A stretch of 64,000 nucleotides of DNA from Gluconobacter sp. Gdi (lineage in GTDB: Bacteria; Pseudomonadota; Alphaproteobacteria; Acetobacterales; Acetobacteraceae), in the NCBI RefSeq assembly GCF_014132155.1, contig NZ_BLJQ01000002.1, positions 310,001 through 374,000 of the forward strand, written 5' to 3'. The position numbers were made by a program, and so were the translations under genes. The notes beneath the pieces are model-generated. The model saw only the letters and a program-made list of their open reading frames with translations, made no database searches and was not told the origin of the DNA. Below are positions 17,094 to 25,568 of this stretch, one piece after another; within the stretch, counting starts at the first letter, position 1, and each line of letters opens with the position of its first letter.

Positions 17094-17131
17094 GTTCTTC
17101 GTCGGAAAGATCAGTCTTTCCGACGAAGAAC
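17094..17131. repeat. Perfect 17-bp inverted repeat between convergent xdh and dapB
   Basis: GTTCTTCGTCGGAAAGA and its exact complement are separated by four bases, TCAG. The right arm is the last five sense codons of dapB and the loop contains its stop. Neither side has a T-run, so it is not a standard terminator, but as a bidirectional transcript-end structure it would protect or end both mRNAs. Confidence 0.75.
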
Positions 17132-17857
17132 ATCTGCCATGCCGTAAAGGCCAGGAGGCTGATGGGCCAGCCAGCGTGCAGCCATCAGTGCACCGCGGGC
17201 GAAAACCCGTCGATCCAGCGCACGATGAGACAAAGTGATCTGCTCGTCGGCTGCCATGAAGAGAAGATCGTGCTCACCCACAATCTGCCCTCCCCGCAGT
17301 GAGGCAAACCCAATAGCTTTATCCGGTCGCGGGCCGTTCTGATCCAGGCGAGCAACATCCTCGAACGCTACGTTTCGTCCTTCTGCAACTGCGCGTCCAA
17401 TGGCCAGAGCGGTGCCGGACGGTGCATCAACTTTCTGCCGGTGATGAATCTCTACAATCTCCGCATCATAACCTGGCAGCCCTGCGCCAAGCTGCTTCGC
17501 GAGCTCCAGAAAGAGCGTTAGGGCCGGGGAGAAGTTGGCAGCCTGTAAAACCGGAATATGTTTCGCAGCCTCGCCCACGGCAGCTTGTGCCGTAGCGTCC
17601 AGACCGGTTGTTCCCAGAACCCAAGAGCATTTCGTAGCCGTGAAGGCCTCTGCGTGGGCTGCTACGGTTGAAGCGTGGCTGACGTCGATAATGACGTCGC
17701 AGCGTGTTGCTAATTCTGCCGGGTTAGTGGTGATGCTGCGTGCTGCATCTGCGTGACGGGACAGCCCGCCAGCCAGGGAGTCTCCCGCTTCTTCGGCGCA
17801 GAGAGCGCCCAGACGTCCAGTGATGCCAGCAATACCGATGCGGGGAGAAGTCGTCAT
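17111..17857 (-). CDS. dapB: 4-hydroxy-tetrahydrodipicolinate reductase
   Basis: DapB reduces the cyclic intermediate of diaminopimelate/lysine synthesis with NAD(P)H. The 248-aa protein has the Rossmann start IGIAGITGRLG, GTTGLDATAQ, NFSPALTL and the catalytic signature EIHHRQKVDAPSGTA with the His pair and Lys. The frame extends 12 codons further but Met at 17857 precedes the family start by five residues. Its 3' end forms one arm of the inverted repeat shared with xdh. Confidence 0.95.
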   Translation of the reverse strand: MTTSPRIGIAGITGRLGALCAEEAGDSLAGGLSRHADAARSITTNPAELATRCDVIIDVSHASTVAAHAEAFTATKCSWVLGTTGLDATAQAAVGEAAKHIPVLQAANFSPALTLFLELAKQLGAGLPGYDAEIVEIHHRQKVDAPSGTALAIGRAVAEGRNVAFEDVARLDQNGPRPDKAIGFASLRGGQIVGEHDLLFMAADEQITLSHRALDRRVFARGALMAARWLAHQPPGLYGMADVLRRKD

Positions 17858-17902
17858 AATCCGTGCCTGACCGTCAGAAACTATTGGGCGCAACCTAAGG
17901 GA

Positions 17903-18283
17903 TTATTGGCGTGCGTCAAAACGGAGGCGGGCATTTTCAATCTGATCCCGGTGTGTGACAGCCCAGCGCCCAAAGGCTTCTGTGATGCTTTGCAGGGAGT
18001 GGCCAAGATCCGTCAATTCGTAATCCACGCGGGGCGGAGTAGTGGGGGTGACGGTTCGGGCGACCAGTCCATCGCGTTCCAGATTTCGCAGGGTCAGCGT
18101 AAGCATGCGTTGCGAAATGCCTTCGATGGATCGTCGGAGTTCACTAAAGCGCATGGAGCCGTCTCCCAGCATCCGCACGATCAAGATGCTCCACTTGTCT
18201 CCAATACGCGCCAGAATGGCACGGACAACAGCGCATGTGTCGCTTTCATGAGCTTCCGGAGGGGGAAGGGTACTAACATCCAT
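17903..18283 (-). CDS. HxlR-family transcriptional regulator
   Basis: A 126-aa winged-helix protein with the HxlR pattern: [13 protein letters not shown] (helix 1-2), [30 protein letters not shown] (recognition helix) and the wing [22 protein letters not shown] single Cys at residue 17, before the DNA-binding domain, is placed like the redox or quinone-sensing Cys of YodB/HypR regulators. It is divergent from the azoreductase gene, the classic target of such sensors, so it probably represses azoR and itself until electrophiles or quinones appear. Confidence 0.88.
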   Translation of the reverse strand: MDVSTLPPPEAHESDTCAVVRAILARIGDKWSILIVRMLGDGSMRFSELRRSIEGISQRMLTLTLRNLERDGLVARTVTPTTPPRVDYELTDLGHSLQSITEAFGRWAVTHRDQIENARLRFDARQ

Positions 18284-18376
18284 GTGCCTATGATCCCTGA
18301 ATGTGCCGTCTTGCGGAGGTGCAGAAAAGGTTTCTTATCATGTGCTAGTTACGATCAGGAACCGAAAGAAACTCCA

Positions 18377-18982
18377 ATGAAACTGCTGCATATCGATTCC
18401 AGCATTCTTGGCGGATATTCCGCAACCCGCCAGCTGAGTGTGGCGATTGTGGACCGCTACCGTCAGAAGCATCCGGATCTGGAGGTTACGCCCCTTGATC
18501 TGGCGGTGAACCCGCTTCCTCACCTGGACGGCGAAGCTCTGTCTTTTCTGGGCAAGGACCTTACGGAAGACGCTGCCTCCAACAAGGATCTGGTAGCGGG
18601 CGCGAAAGCTCTCTCCGATTTTAAAGAGGCCGACATTCTCGTACTCGGTGTGCCGATGTATAACTTCGGCATTCCAAGCCAGCTTAAAGCCTGGATTGAT
18701 CGCATTGCCATTGCCGGACAGACATTCCGCTATGGTGCGGATGGTGTTGAAGGGCTTGCTGGCGGTAAGACCGTCATTCTCGCTGTTGCTCGTGGGGGCA
18801 TCTATTCGGAGGGTACGCCGCAGGCAGCCTTCGAGCATCAGGTGGCCTATCTCAAGGCCGTCCTCGGCTTCCTTGGTGTCACGGACGTGAAGGTCATCGA
18901 AGCGGAAGGCCTTGCAGTCAATAGCGGCAATGATCGCCCTCGCATCCTTGCGGAAGCGGAAAGCGCCATCGCCGCCCTCTGA
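18377..18982 (+). CDS. azoR: FMN-dependent NADH-azoreductase
   Basis: A 201-aa flavodoxin-fold quinone/azo reductase: MKLLHIDSSILG with the FMN phosphate loop (SSILGGYSATRQLS), the isoalloxazine-side VPMYNFGIPSQLKAWID, and VARGGIYSEGTP near the second FMN loop. It performs two-electron reduction of quinones and azo compounds, protecting against electrophile stress. The open frame continues over 200 codons upstream through the divergent regulator, but ATG 18377 gives the normal length. hmp follows on the opposite strand with only 4 nt between stops. Confidence 0.92.
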   Translation: MKLLHIDSSILGGYSATRQLSVAIVDRYRQKHPDLEVTPLDLAVNPLPHLDGEALSFLGKDLTEDAASNKDLVAGAKALSDFKEADILVLGVPMYNFGIPSQLKAWIDRIAIAGQTFRYGADGVEGLAGGKTVILAVARGGIYSEGTPQAAFEHQVAYLKAVLGFLGVTDVKVIEAEGLAVNSGNDRPRILAEAESAIAAL

Positions 18983-18986
18983 CAGA

Positions 18987-20165
18987 TCAGTCTGTTACGC
19001 CGGTATCCGGTCCAAACGTCTCATAACGCAGACGATCGGCTGGGATGCCGGCCTTTGAAAGACCCTGAATCATATCACGCATGAACCCGGTCGGGCCGCA
19101 CAGATAGCAGATGGCTCCCTCCGGAATGCGGGCTGCGACCCATGCCGCATCCGGGCGACCCTCAACAGACGTCAGACGCGTATGAAGCGTAATTGGGCTT
19201 TTCGCTTCCTTGGCGAGGCTGTTCAGTTTCCCTGGAAACGGTACGGCCGTTTCGGAATGGGCAATCTGAATAATACTGACCGCTGGTGAGCCTGACTGCG
19301 CGGCCAAAGACGCGATCATTCCAATCATGGGCGTGATCCCAATCCCTGCACAGATGAAGGCGATCGGCGCATCGTTTTTCTCCGGTAGGACAAACTCACC
19401 TGCCGGCGGCGATAGTCGAACCTGATGACCTTTGCAGTCCGGACTGTTGAGCCATGTGGAAACTGCACCGTTCGGAACGTGGCGCACGCTAATGGCGTAG
19501 GAATCGTGGTTGGGGCGCGATGTGATGCTGTAGTTACGTCGGGTCTGCCCATGTCCCGGAATATTTAGGTCCACACCCAGATATTGGCCGGGGATAGCCT
19601 GAATGACGGTTTTGCCATCCACAGGCTTCAGTTCCAGCGTCGTGACATTGTCGCATTCGCGCGTTGCATTGATGATCGTGAAGTCGCGCCAGCCTGCCCA
19701 GCCACCCTCGGCATGTGTGCTGGCGTCATAAAGCTGGCCTTCCCGGCCCATCAGAATGTCGGCCAGAGACCAGTAAGCACGGCCCCATGCATCCAGAATT
19801 GCAGGTGTCGCGGCGTCTCCCAGAACATGTTGAATCGCGCCGATCAGGGCAGTGGCAACATGTGGGTAATGCTCTGGCAGAATTTCCAGGCTGACATGTT
19901 TCTGGGCAATGCGCTCAACCGCTCCACCCATCACTCCGAGATTATCGATGTTCCGGGCATAGGCCAGGACGGCCATGGCGAGCGCGCGTGGCTGCGTTCC
20001 TTTGGATTGATGGGTCGGATCAAACATCTCAGCAATCGCCGGATCAGCCAGAAGGCGGCGGTACATCTCACTGGTGATGTCGAGACCATGCGCTTCGAGG
20101 GCCGGAATGGTCGCCTTGATGGTGGCAATGACGTCTGGCGTGAGGCTGCGGTCGGAAGAGGACAT
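18987..20165 (-). CDS. hmp: Flavohemoprotein (nitric oxide dioxygenase)
   Basis: Hmp converts nitric oxide to nitrate using O2 and NAD(P)H. The 392-aa protein has a globin domain (residues 1-145) with distal Tyr35 and proximal His90 in AQKHVSL, an FAD domain with RRNYSITS (the RxYS motif) and an NAD domain with CAGIGITPMIGM and CYLCGPTGFM. The start faces nsrR across a long palindromic operator, so it is almost certainly repressed by NsrR and induced by NO. Confidence 0.96.
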   Translation of the reverse strand: MSSSDRSLTPDVIATIKATIPALEAHGLDITSEMYRRLLADPAIAEMFDPTHQSKGTQPRALAMAVLAYARNIDNLGVMGGAVERIAQKHVSLEILPEHYPHVATALIGAIQHVLGDAATPAILDAWGRAYWSLADILMGREGQLYDASTHAEGGWAGWRDFTIINATRECDNVTTLELKPVDGKTVIQAIPGQYLGVDLNIPGHGQTRRNYSITSRPNHDSYAISVRHVPNGAVSTWLNSPDCKGHQVRLSPPAGEFVLPEKNDAPIAFICAGIGITPMIGMIASLAAQSGSPAVSIIQIAHSETAVPFPGKLNSLAKEAKSPITLHTRLTSVEGRPDAAWVAARIPEGAICYLCGPTGFMRDMIQGLSKAGIPADRLRYETFGPDTGVTD

Positions 20166-20175
20166 GATGGGTCTT

Positions 20176-20206
20176 CTTAAAGATGTATAATAAATACATC
20201 TTTAAG
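20176..20206. promoter_or_regulatory. NsrR operator between hmp and nsrR
   Basis: CTTAAAGATGTAT and ATACATCTTTAAG form perfect 13-bp arms around AATAA. The core AAGATGTAT-n-ATACATCTT matches the known NsrR consensus (AAGATGCATTT and its mirror). It lies 10 nt upstream of the hmp start and 38 nt before nsrR, so one site can control both promoters. Confidence 0.9.
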
Positions 20207-20244
20207 CGCGTGACTTCTGACTGTCAATCTGCCAGAGGACTCGT

Positions 20245-20715
20245 ATGCGCCTGACCCTGCATACCGACTATGCCTTGCGGACCCTGCTCTACATCGGGGC
20301 ACGCCCAACTGTGCGCGTCTCCATCCGCGAAATTGCCGAGGCGTACGGCATCTCGGAAAACCATCTGGTGAAGGTTGTGCATCGTCTGGGGCAGGGGCGT
20401 TTCATCACCACCGTACGAGGTCGTGGCGGTGGCCTGACGTTGGGCCGCCCGGCACGGGACATTGGTGTGGGAGAGGTCGTCCGGTTTACGGAAGACGATA
20501 TGATGCTCGTAGACTGTGAGGGCCGGGCAGATGGAAGCCGCGCCTGTGTTCTGTCTCCTTCCTGCCGCTTGCGTGGCGTGCTGGGCGAGGCGCTTTCCGC
20601 ATTTCTGGGCGTGCTCGATCGCTACACTCTGGCAGATCTTCTTCAGCCTGCGGATCTGGCCAGACTGTTTCCAGAATTAGCCGAACCGCCGTCCGTAAAT
20701 ATTGAAAAAAACTGA
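20245..20715 (+). CDS. nsrR: NO-sensing Rrf2-family repressor NsrR
   Basis: A 156-aa Rrf2 regulator starting MRLTLHTDYALRTLLYIG with helix-turn-helix IREIAEAYGISENHLVKVVHRL and wing TVRGRGGGLTLGRP. The three iron-sulfur Cys are 91, 101 and 107, spaced as in NsrR. NO damage to the cluster releases DNA, opening hmp. The adjacent palindrome and divergent hmp confirm the assignment. Its C-terminus is Pro/Glu-rich and ends just before the aldolase leader. Confidence 0.94.
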   Translation: MRLTLHTDYALRTLLYIGARPTVRVSIREIAEAYGISENHLVKVVHRLGQGRFITTVRGRGGGLTLGRPARDIGVGEVVRFTEDDMMLVDCEGRADGSRACVLSPSCRLRGVLGEALSAFLGVLDRYTLADLLQPADLARLFPELAEPPSVNIEKN

Positions 20716-20851
20716 TTTCCCTGCCGCTCCAGCAGGGTTGAACCGCGTCCTTAGGGGTGATCCGTGCAATGTGATTGGAAGAGTCTCCAATCCCGCGCGA
20801 AGGTCAGTCGTTACTTCTGGTCATGTGACTGAAGAAAAGGATGTAGTGTTC

Positions 20852-21748
20852 ATGCCTGATGCAAAAATGGCCGAGCAGGTGTCAAAAACTCCCGGATTTA
20901 TCGCCGCTCTTGATCAAAGCGGCGGATCGACTCCCAAGGCTCTGGCACACTATGGCATCGGGCCGGATGCCTACTCGAACGACGCGGACATGTTCCGTCT
21001 GATGCACGAAATGCGCGTTCGCATCATTTCCTCTCCTGCTTTCCAGAGCCACGAGATCCTTGCGGCAATCCTGTTTGAGAAAACAATGGATGGCACGGTC
21101 GACGGCACGCCAGTGCCGTCCTATCTGTGGAAAACCTGCGGAATCGTCCCGTTTTTGAAGATCGATAAAGGTCTGGAAGACGAAAAGGACGGCGTTCAGC
21201 TCATGAAGCCCATTCCGGGCCTGGATGAGCTTCTGGAACGAGCGGCGAAGCTGGGCATATACGGTACCAAGGAGCGGTCAGTGATCCGTCTGGCCAATCC
21301 TGCTGCCATTAAGAGCATTGTTCAGCAGCAGTTCGATATTGCGGCGCAGGTGGCATCGCACGGACTCGTCCCGATCCTTGAGCCGGAAGTGCTGGTGAAG
21401 AGCCCGGAAAAGGCTGAGGCTGAAGCGCTCCTCGAAGACGCTGTTCTGAGTGGACTGGAAGCACTTCCGGGAGATTATCCGGTTATGCTGAAGGTGACGT
21501 TGCCTGAAAAGCCGGACCTGTATGCCCGCGTGATGAAGCATCCGCGCATGCAGCGTGTTGTCGCGCTTTCAGGCGGTTATCCTCTCGATGAAGCGTGCCA
21601 GAAGCTCAAAGCCAATCATGGCATGATCGCCAGCTTCTCGCGGGCCCTTGTGGACGATCTGCGCGTTTCACAGTCCGATCAGGCGTTCAACGAAACCCTG
21701 AGCAAGGTCGTGGACAAGATTTACGACGCTTCTGTTCACAAGATCTGA
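20852..21748 (+). CDS. fda: Class I fructose-bisphosphate aldolase
   Basis: A Schiff-base aldolase of the Staphylococcus Fda type: TPGFIAALDQSGGSTPKAL at the N-terminus, PILEPEV mid-protein, VMLKVTLPE with the Schiff-base Lys, and VALSGGYPLDEA for phosphate binding. It interconverts fructose-1,6-bisphosphate with the triose phosphates. The frame runs 50 codons upstream, but ATG 20852 directly precedes the family start and gives 298 aa. In Gluconobacter, where phosphofructokinase is absent, the role is mainly in the gluconeogenic direction. The 136 bp after nsrR hold no other gene. Confidence 0.93.
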   Translation: MPDAKMAEQVSKTPGFIAALDQSGGSTPKALAHYGIGPDAYSNDADMFRLMHEMRVRIISSPAFQSHEILAAILFEKTMDGTVDGTPVPSYLWKTCGIVPFLKIDKGLEDEKDGVQLMKPIPGLDELLERAAKLGIYGTKERSVIRLANPAAIKSIVQQQFDIAAQVASHGLVPILEPEVLVKSPEKAEAEALLEDAVLSGLEALPGDYPVMLKVTLPEKPDLYARVMKHPRMQRVVALSGGYPLDEACQKLKANHGMIASFSRALVDDLRVSQSDQAFNETLSKVVDKIYDASVHKI

Positions 21749-21881
21749 ACAGCGGCTTGAGAGGCGGGTGAGCATACGAAATCCGCGCGCCATTCGCCTC
21801 TGATCCAGAAATTTCAGCAATCCAGCTTCGGACTGGCAAAGGGCTTTCATTTACTGAAAGCTCCTAGGGAAGGCATGCGTC

Positions 21882-22445
21882 ATGAGCACCACCCTCTGGC
21901 TAATTCGCCACGGCGAAACAGAATGGACCATAAGCGGCCAGCATACGGGCCGTACGGATATTGCCCTGACGGAAGACGGACGTAAGCAGGCGCTGTCTCT
22001 TAAGAGCCGTTTAGAACACCAGAACTTTGATCAGGTGTTCACCAGTCCGCTTCAGCGTGCGCATGAAACCTGCGTTCTCGCCGGGCTGGGCGAGCAAGCT
22101 CAGATTGAGCCTGACCTCATGGAATGGAATTACGGCGTTTATGAAGGGCTCACCACGCCAGAGATTTTGAAAGCCGAGCCCGACTGGTCTTTATGGACGT
22201 CTGACGTGGAGAATGGCGAAACGGCCGCTCAGGTTCAGAAGAGGGTCAGTGGCTTGCTGGAGCGGCTGACGGCACAGGGAGGAACGATTGCCCTGTTTGC
22301 GCACGGTCATATTCTCCGCAGCCTGATTGGTGTGTGGATCCATAATGATGTGCGACTTGGGGAAAATATGGCCCTGGATACGGCATCAGTGTCCGTTCTC
22401 GATATTCATCGGGGCGCACGGGTTTTACGCAGACTAAACGCCTGA
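21882..22445 (+). CDS. Histidine phosphatase family protein (phosphoglycerate-mutase-like)
   Basis: A 187-aa enzyme with the phosphohistidine motif LIRHGETEW near the start, GRTDIALTEDGR, the acid Glu in MEWNYGVYEG, and the second His in FAHGHILRSL. The small size and the absence of the mutase insertion point to a phosphatase of the GpmB/acid-phosphatase kind rather than a glycolytic mutase. The substrate is not evident. It follows the aldolase after 133 bp, possibly from its own promoter. Confidence 0.88.
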   Translation: MSTTLWLIRHGETEWTISGQHTGRTDIALTEDGRKQALSLKSRLEHQNFDQVFTSPLQRAHETCVLAGLGEQAQIEPDLMEWNYGVYEGLTTPEILKAEPDWSLWTSDVENGETAAQVQKRVSGLLERLTAQGGTIALFAHGHILRSLIGVWIHNDVRLGENMALDTASVSVLDIHRGARVLRRLNA

Positions 22446-22594
22446 TTGGCCAGAAGGAGGAGTTGCCGCCACGTCATTGTTTGTATGGTGTTGTGCAACA
22501 TAATGTCAGGGCACGAGATAGCCTCTTGGTTGTCTTCAAACAGACTGGCAGTCTCCTCCTCATTGAATACGATGGACATTGATGGAGCTGCCAG

Positions 22595-23746
22595 ATGATT
22601 ATTTCCTCAGCCACTGATTATCGTGAGGCAGCCCGCCGTCGTCTGCCGCCTTTTCTTTTCCAGTATATTGATGGCGGTTCCTACGCAGAGCAGACAATGC
22701 GGCGGAACATTACTGACCTGGCAGATATCTCCCTGCGGCAACGCATCTTGAAAAACGTGTCCGGTTTGACGACTGGGACAGAGTTGTTCGGGCGCAAACT
22801 GAATATTCCTGCGGTTCTTGCCCCTGTCGGACTGACGGGCATGTATGCTCGCCGCGGGGAAGTGCAGGCAGCAAGGGCTGCGGCGCGTAAGGGTATTCCT
22901 TTCACGTTGTCCACAGTATCGGTGTGTCCCATCGAGGAGGTGCAGGGTAGAAGCCCGGTGCCCATCTGGTTTCAGCTTTATGTGCTTAAGGACCGGGGAT
23001 TCATGAAGAATGCCCTGGAGCGCGCGAAGGCTGCGGGCATTACGACTTTAGTGTTTACCGTAGACATGCCAACGCCGGGCGCGCGTTATCGCGATGCCCA
23101 TTCGGGAATGTCCGGCTCCCATGCCAACATCCGGCGTTATCTTCAGGCTGTGACCCATCCCATGTGGGCTTGGGACGTGGGTCTGCGTGGCAGACCGCAT
23201 GATTTGGGCAATATTTCGCGCTATCGCGGAAATCCAACCAAACTGGAAGATTATATCGGCTGGCTCGCCAATAATTTTGATCCGTCCATTAGCTGGAAAG
23301 ATCTGGAATGGATCCGGGAATACTGGGATGGCCCCATGATTATCAAGGGTATTCTTGATCCAGAGGATGCAAAAGATGCTGTCCGCTTCGGTGCGGATGG
23401 CATTGTTGTTTCCAACCATGGTGGTCGCCAGCTTGATGGCGTCCTCTCCAGCGCCCGCGCACTTCCTCCTATTGTGGATGCCGTGAAGGGAGACCTGAAA
23501 ATTCTGGTGGATTCCGGCATCAGATCGGGATTGGATATTGCTCGAATGGTCGCTATGGGAGCAGATGCCGTCCTGCTGGGCCGTGCCTTTGTCTACGCCC
23601 TCGCTGCGGGTGGGCAGAAGGGCGTGGAGAATGTGCTCGATATCATCGAGAAGGAACTCCGTGTCGCTATGACCCTTACGGGTGCGAGTGCTATTTCGGA
23701 TCTGACGTCAAAAAGCCTGGCTCATTTGGTTCCGGCATCTGATTGA
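22595..23746 (+). CDS. lldD: FMN-dependent L-lactate dehydrogenase (quinone)
   Basis: LldD oxidises L-lactate to pyruvate and feeds electrons to ubiquinone at the membrane. The 383-aa protein has [22 protein letters not shown], the FMN segments APVGLTGMY and WFQLYV, the catalytic His in [11 protein letters not shown], and the phosphate site [18 protein letters not shown] stands 7 nt before the ATG. It is a single gene, without lldP or lldR beside it. MurQ elsewhere in the window releases D-lactate, not the L-isomer used here. Confidence 0.94.
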   Translation: MIISSATDYREAARRRLPPFLFQYIDGGSYAEQTMRRNITDLADISLRQRILKNVSGLTTGTELFGRKLNIPAVLAPVGLTGMYARRGEVQAARAAARKGIPFTLSTVSVCPIEEVQGRSPVPIWFQLYVLKDRGFMKNALERAKAAGITTLVFTVDMPTPGARYRDAHSGMSGSHANIRRYLQAVTHPMWAWDVGLRGRPHDLGNISRYRGNPTKLEDYIGWLANNFDPSISWKDLEWIREYWDGPMIIKGILDPEDAKDAVRFGADGIVVSNHGGRQLDGVLSSARALPPIVDAVKGDLKILVDSGIRSGLDIARMVAMGADAVLLGRAFVYALAAGGQKGVENVLDIIEKELRVAMTLTGASAISDLTSKSLAHLVPASD

Positions 23747-24026
23747 GCCTTTGCCACAAGATATCGGCTAAGGCGCAAGGCTATTCCCAGTAGGAGTTTC
23801 CTGTAGGTCAGTATGTCTTATAATAATCAAGAGCTGTGTTGTAAGGAGAACGGCACAGCTTCTATCTGTGCTCAAACATAAGTATAGTAGACATTTTCAT
23901 TCGTCTAAACGGTATGCCGAACGATGTTGAAACCATCCTTTGGTGTAAAAATTTAAAGATAGAGTGTGATTGGTGATAATCGCACGGCACTATCCAGCGA
24001 CAATCCGACCTTACGAAAGTCATCGA

Positions 24027-24797
24027 ATGTTTGATTCAGGGAAGTTTGTGTCCGTTGGCGATACGAATTTGTTCGTTTCTGAAGCTGGAAATCCACAAGG
24101 AAGAGTCATCGTTCTGCTTCATGGCGGCTTGCAAAGCCGGCGCGATTTTATTCCGCTCGCACAGAACCTGGCAAAAGATTACAGGCTGATTGCTATTGAT
24201 ACGCGCGGGCATGGTCGATCTGGTCTCGGGACGGCCTCTCTGACCTATCGGCAACTCCAGGATGATTTTACTCTACTTCTCACCACGTTGGGGCTGCAAA
24301 AATTTGGTATCATCGGACATAGTGACGGCGGCATTGTCGCCTTGCGTCTGGCTGCATCGCGTGCCGTACAACCGGAGTTTGTCATAGCGGTTGGCGCGCA
24401 TTGGGTGTTGCCCGAGAATGATCCTGCCCGGCAGATTTATCAGACGATCAATCTTGAAAAATGGCGTGGCATGTTCGGGAGTCAAATTGCAGTTTACAAT
24501 ACGGAAAATCCCAAGCCAGATTTCGGAAAGTTATTCAAGGCAGCGACGCAGATGTGGCTTGGCTGCGACGAAAATGCCTATCCCGGGGCATCTGTAAAAA
24601 ACATTCAGTGTCCTTTGCTTGTAGTGCATGGTGACGACGATATGCTGGTGTCGCGGCAACAGGCGTTCGATCTTGCTGAGCAGGTCAAAGGTGCCAGGTT
24701 ACTTAACATCCCCTTCGCGAGCCACACGTTACTTGAAGATATGCCTGAACGTGTTTTTCCTTTTCTACAGGATTTCATGAAGCTCGTCCCAGCTTAA
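24027..24797 (+). CDS. Alpha/beta hydrolase
   Basis: A 256-aa hydrolase with the oxyanion strand LLHGGLQSRRDF, the strand-loop IAIDTRGHGRSG, the nucleophile elbow GHSDGG and the late HGDDD and SHTLLED motifs supplying Asp and His. The substrate cannot be told; the fold is shared by esterases, lactonases and C-C hydrolases. The start is uncertain: TTG 23970, GTG 23973 or ATG 24027, which best matches the family start. The preceding 280 bp and this gene are more AT-rich than the neighbouring chromosome, a sign of recent acquisition. Confidence 0.75.
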   Translation: MFDSGKFVSVGDTNLFVSEAGNPQGRVIVLLHGGLQSRRDFIPLAQNLAKDYRLIAIDTRGHGRSGLGTASLTYRQLQDDFTLLLTTLGLQKFGIIGHSDGGIVALRLAASRAVQPEFVIAVGAHWVLPENDPARQIYQTINLEKWRGMFGSQIAVYNTENPKPDFGKLFKAATQMWLGCDENAYPGASVKNIQCPLLVVHGDDDMLVSRQQAFDLAEQVKGARLLNIPFASHTLLEDMPERVFPFLQDFMKLVPA

Positions 24798-24970
24798 GGA
24801 CCATGTCGTTGCATCTCCCTAAAAAATGTTTGGCATGCAGGTGGAAGCGGTCGATCAAATATTCATCTTGCTGGAGAGCAGGCTGTAAGTGAGCGTCAGA
24901 AAATCGACTCTGGTAGACCACTTCGCTATAGGAAAAACATTCTTCAACGTGGTCTTCAAAAGGGCAGTTT

Positions 24971-25396
24971 GTGCAGTACGAATGGCGTCGATCTTACGAC
25001 AGACTGGTTCCGATGCTGATCAAGGAACACTTCGGTGATCCGGGTGTGCTGACTCGGCAGTTCCCCTACATGAAATCGACGTTCCCCGGGAAAAGCGACG
25101 ACTTCATCCTCACGGCAGAGACGCTTACCAATCCGAATAACAAGTACCACGGGCTTGAACGGCTCGCCTTGCAGCATCATCAGGCTGGATCCTGGCAACT
25201 TGCTGGTGAGTATTGGCTGATTGCAGCAGGCTGGCGTCGTAACACAATGGATGCCAGTAACGAGCGTCATGTAGAAGCACTGCAGTTTGTCCTGTGTCAC
25301 GTCGAATATAACAGGGCGCTGGCTGACTGGAAAAAGAAGAAGCTAGGTAGAAACGCGATGCCGTACCCCGAACAGTTTGGGCTTTCTGACGACTGA
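24971..25396 (+). CDS. Orphan protein of unknown function
   Basis: A 141-aa soluble protein rich in Trp, Tyr, His and Lys, starting at GTG with AAAAGGG 6 nt ahead. An in-frame stop at 24929-24931 and no ATG in between fix the start. The central part (about residues 62-105) pairs a Gly-x-Trp turn with two amphipathic helices containing Trp, loosely reminiscent of PerC/ANR small regulators, but this is only an impression. It sits in an AT-rich island with the alpha/beta hydrolase. No signal peptide or membrane span. Confidence 0.45.
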   Translation: MQYEWRRSYDRLVPMLIKEHFGDPGVLTRQFPYMKSTFPGKSDDFILTAETLTNPNNKYHGLERLALQHHQAGSWQLAGEYWLIAAGWRRNTMDASNERHVEALQFVLCHVEYNRALADWKKKKLGRNAMPYPEQFGLSDD

Positions 25397-25527
25397 AGTG
25401 TGAGATTTTTAGAGATATAGAGGTCTATTGCAGGCGCACACTCTATTTAGGGCGTAGAAAAATACTCCGTCTGCTTCAGATGAAGACGAAAGGTCTGTTC
25501 AAGAAGATAGATCGTAGTGAGTATGTC

Positions 25528-25564
25528 AAAAAAAATACCCCTCCGTTTCGGGAGGGGTATTTTT
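25528..25564. terminator. Terminator of the dnaK-dnaJ operon
   Basis: TACCCCTCC / GGAGGGGTA with a GTTTC-type loop is flanked by an A-run on the left and T-run on the right; on the minus strand it ends in eight T, 5 nt after the dnaJ stop. It can also stop plus-strand transcripts from the orphan gene. Confidence 0.93.
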
Positions 25565-25568
25565 AAAA

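Noticed and set aside
17753-18376. Long in-frame extension upstream of azoR running across the HxlR gene
   Set aside because: The extension lies antisense to a recognisable regulator and azoreductases begin at MKLLHIDSS; normal length is reached from ATG 18377.
23810-23880. 22-codon open frame (MSYNNQELCC...) in the AT-rich gap after lldD
   Set aside because: No convincing Shine-Dalgarno and no hydrophobic or other recognisable feature; too short to support without conservation data.
24776-25005. Minus-strand open stretch with a CxxC motif (YCTNC) opposite the end of the alpha/beta hydrolase gene and the orphan gene
   Set aside because: It follows directly on a stop codon and has no ATG, GTG or ribosome site at its start; the plus-strand gene with AAAAGGG-GTG explains the region better.
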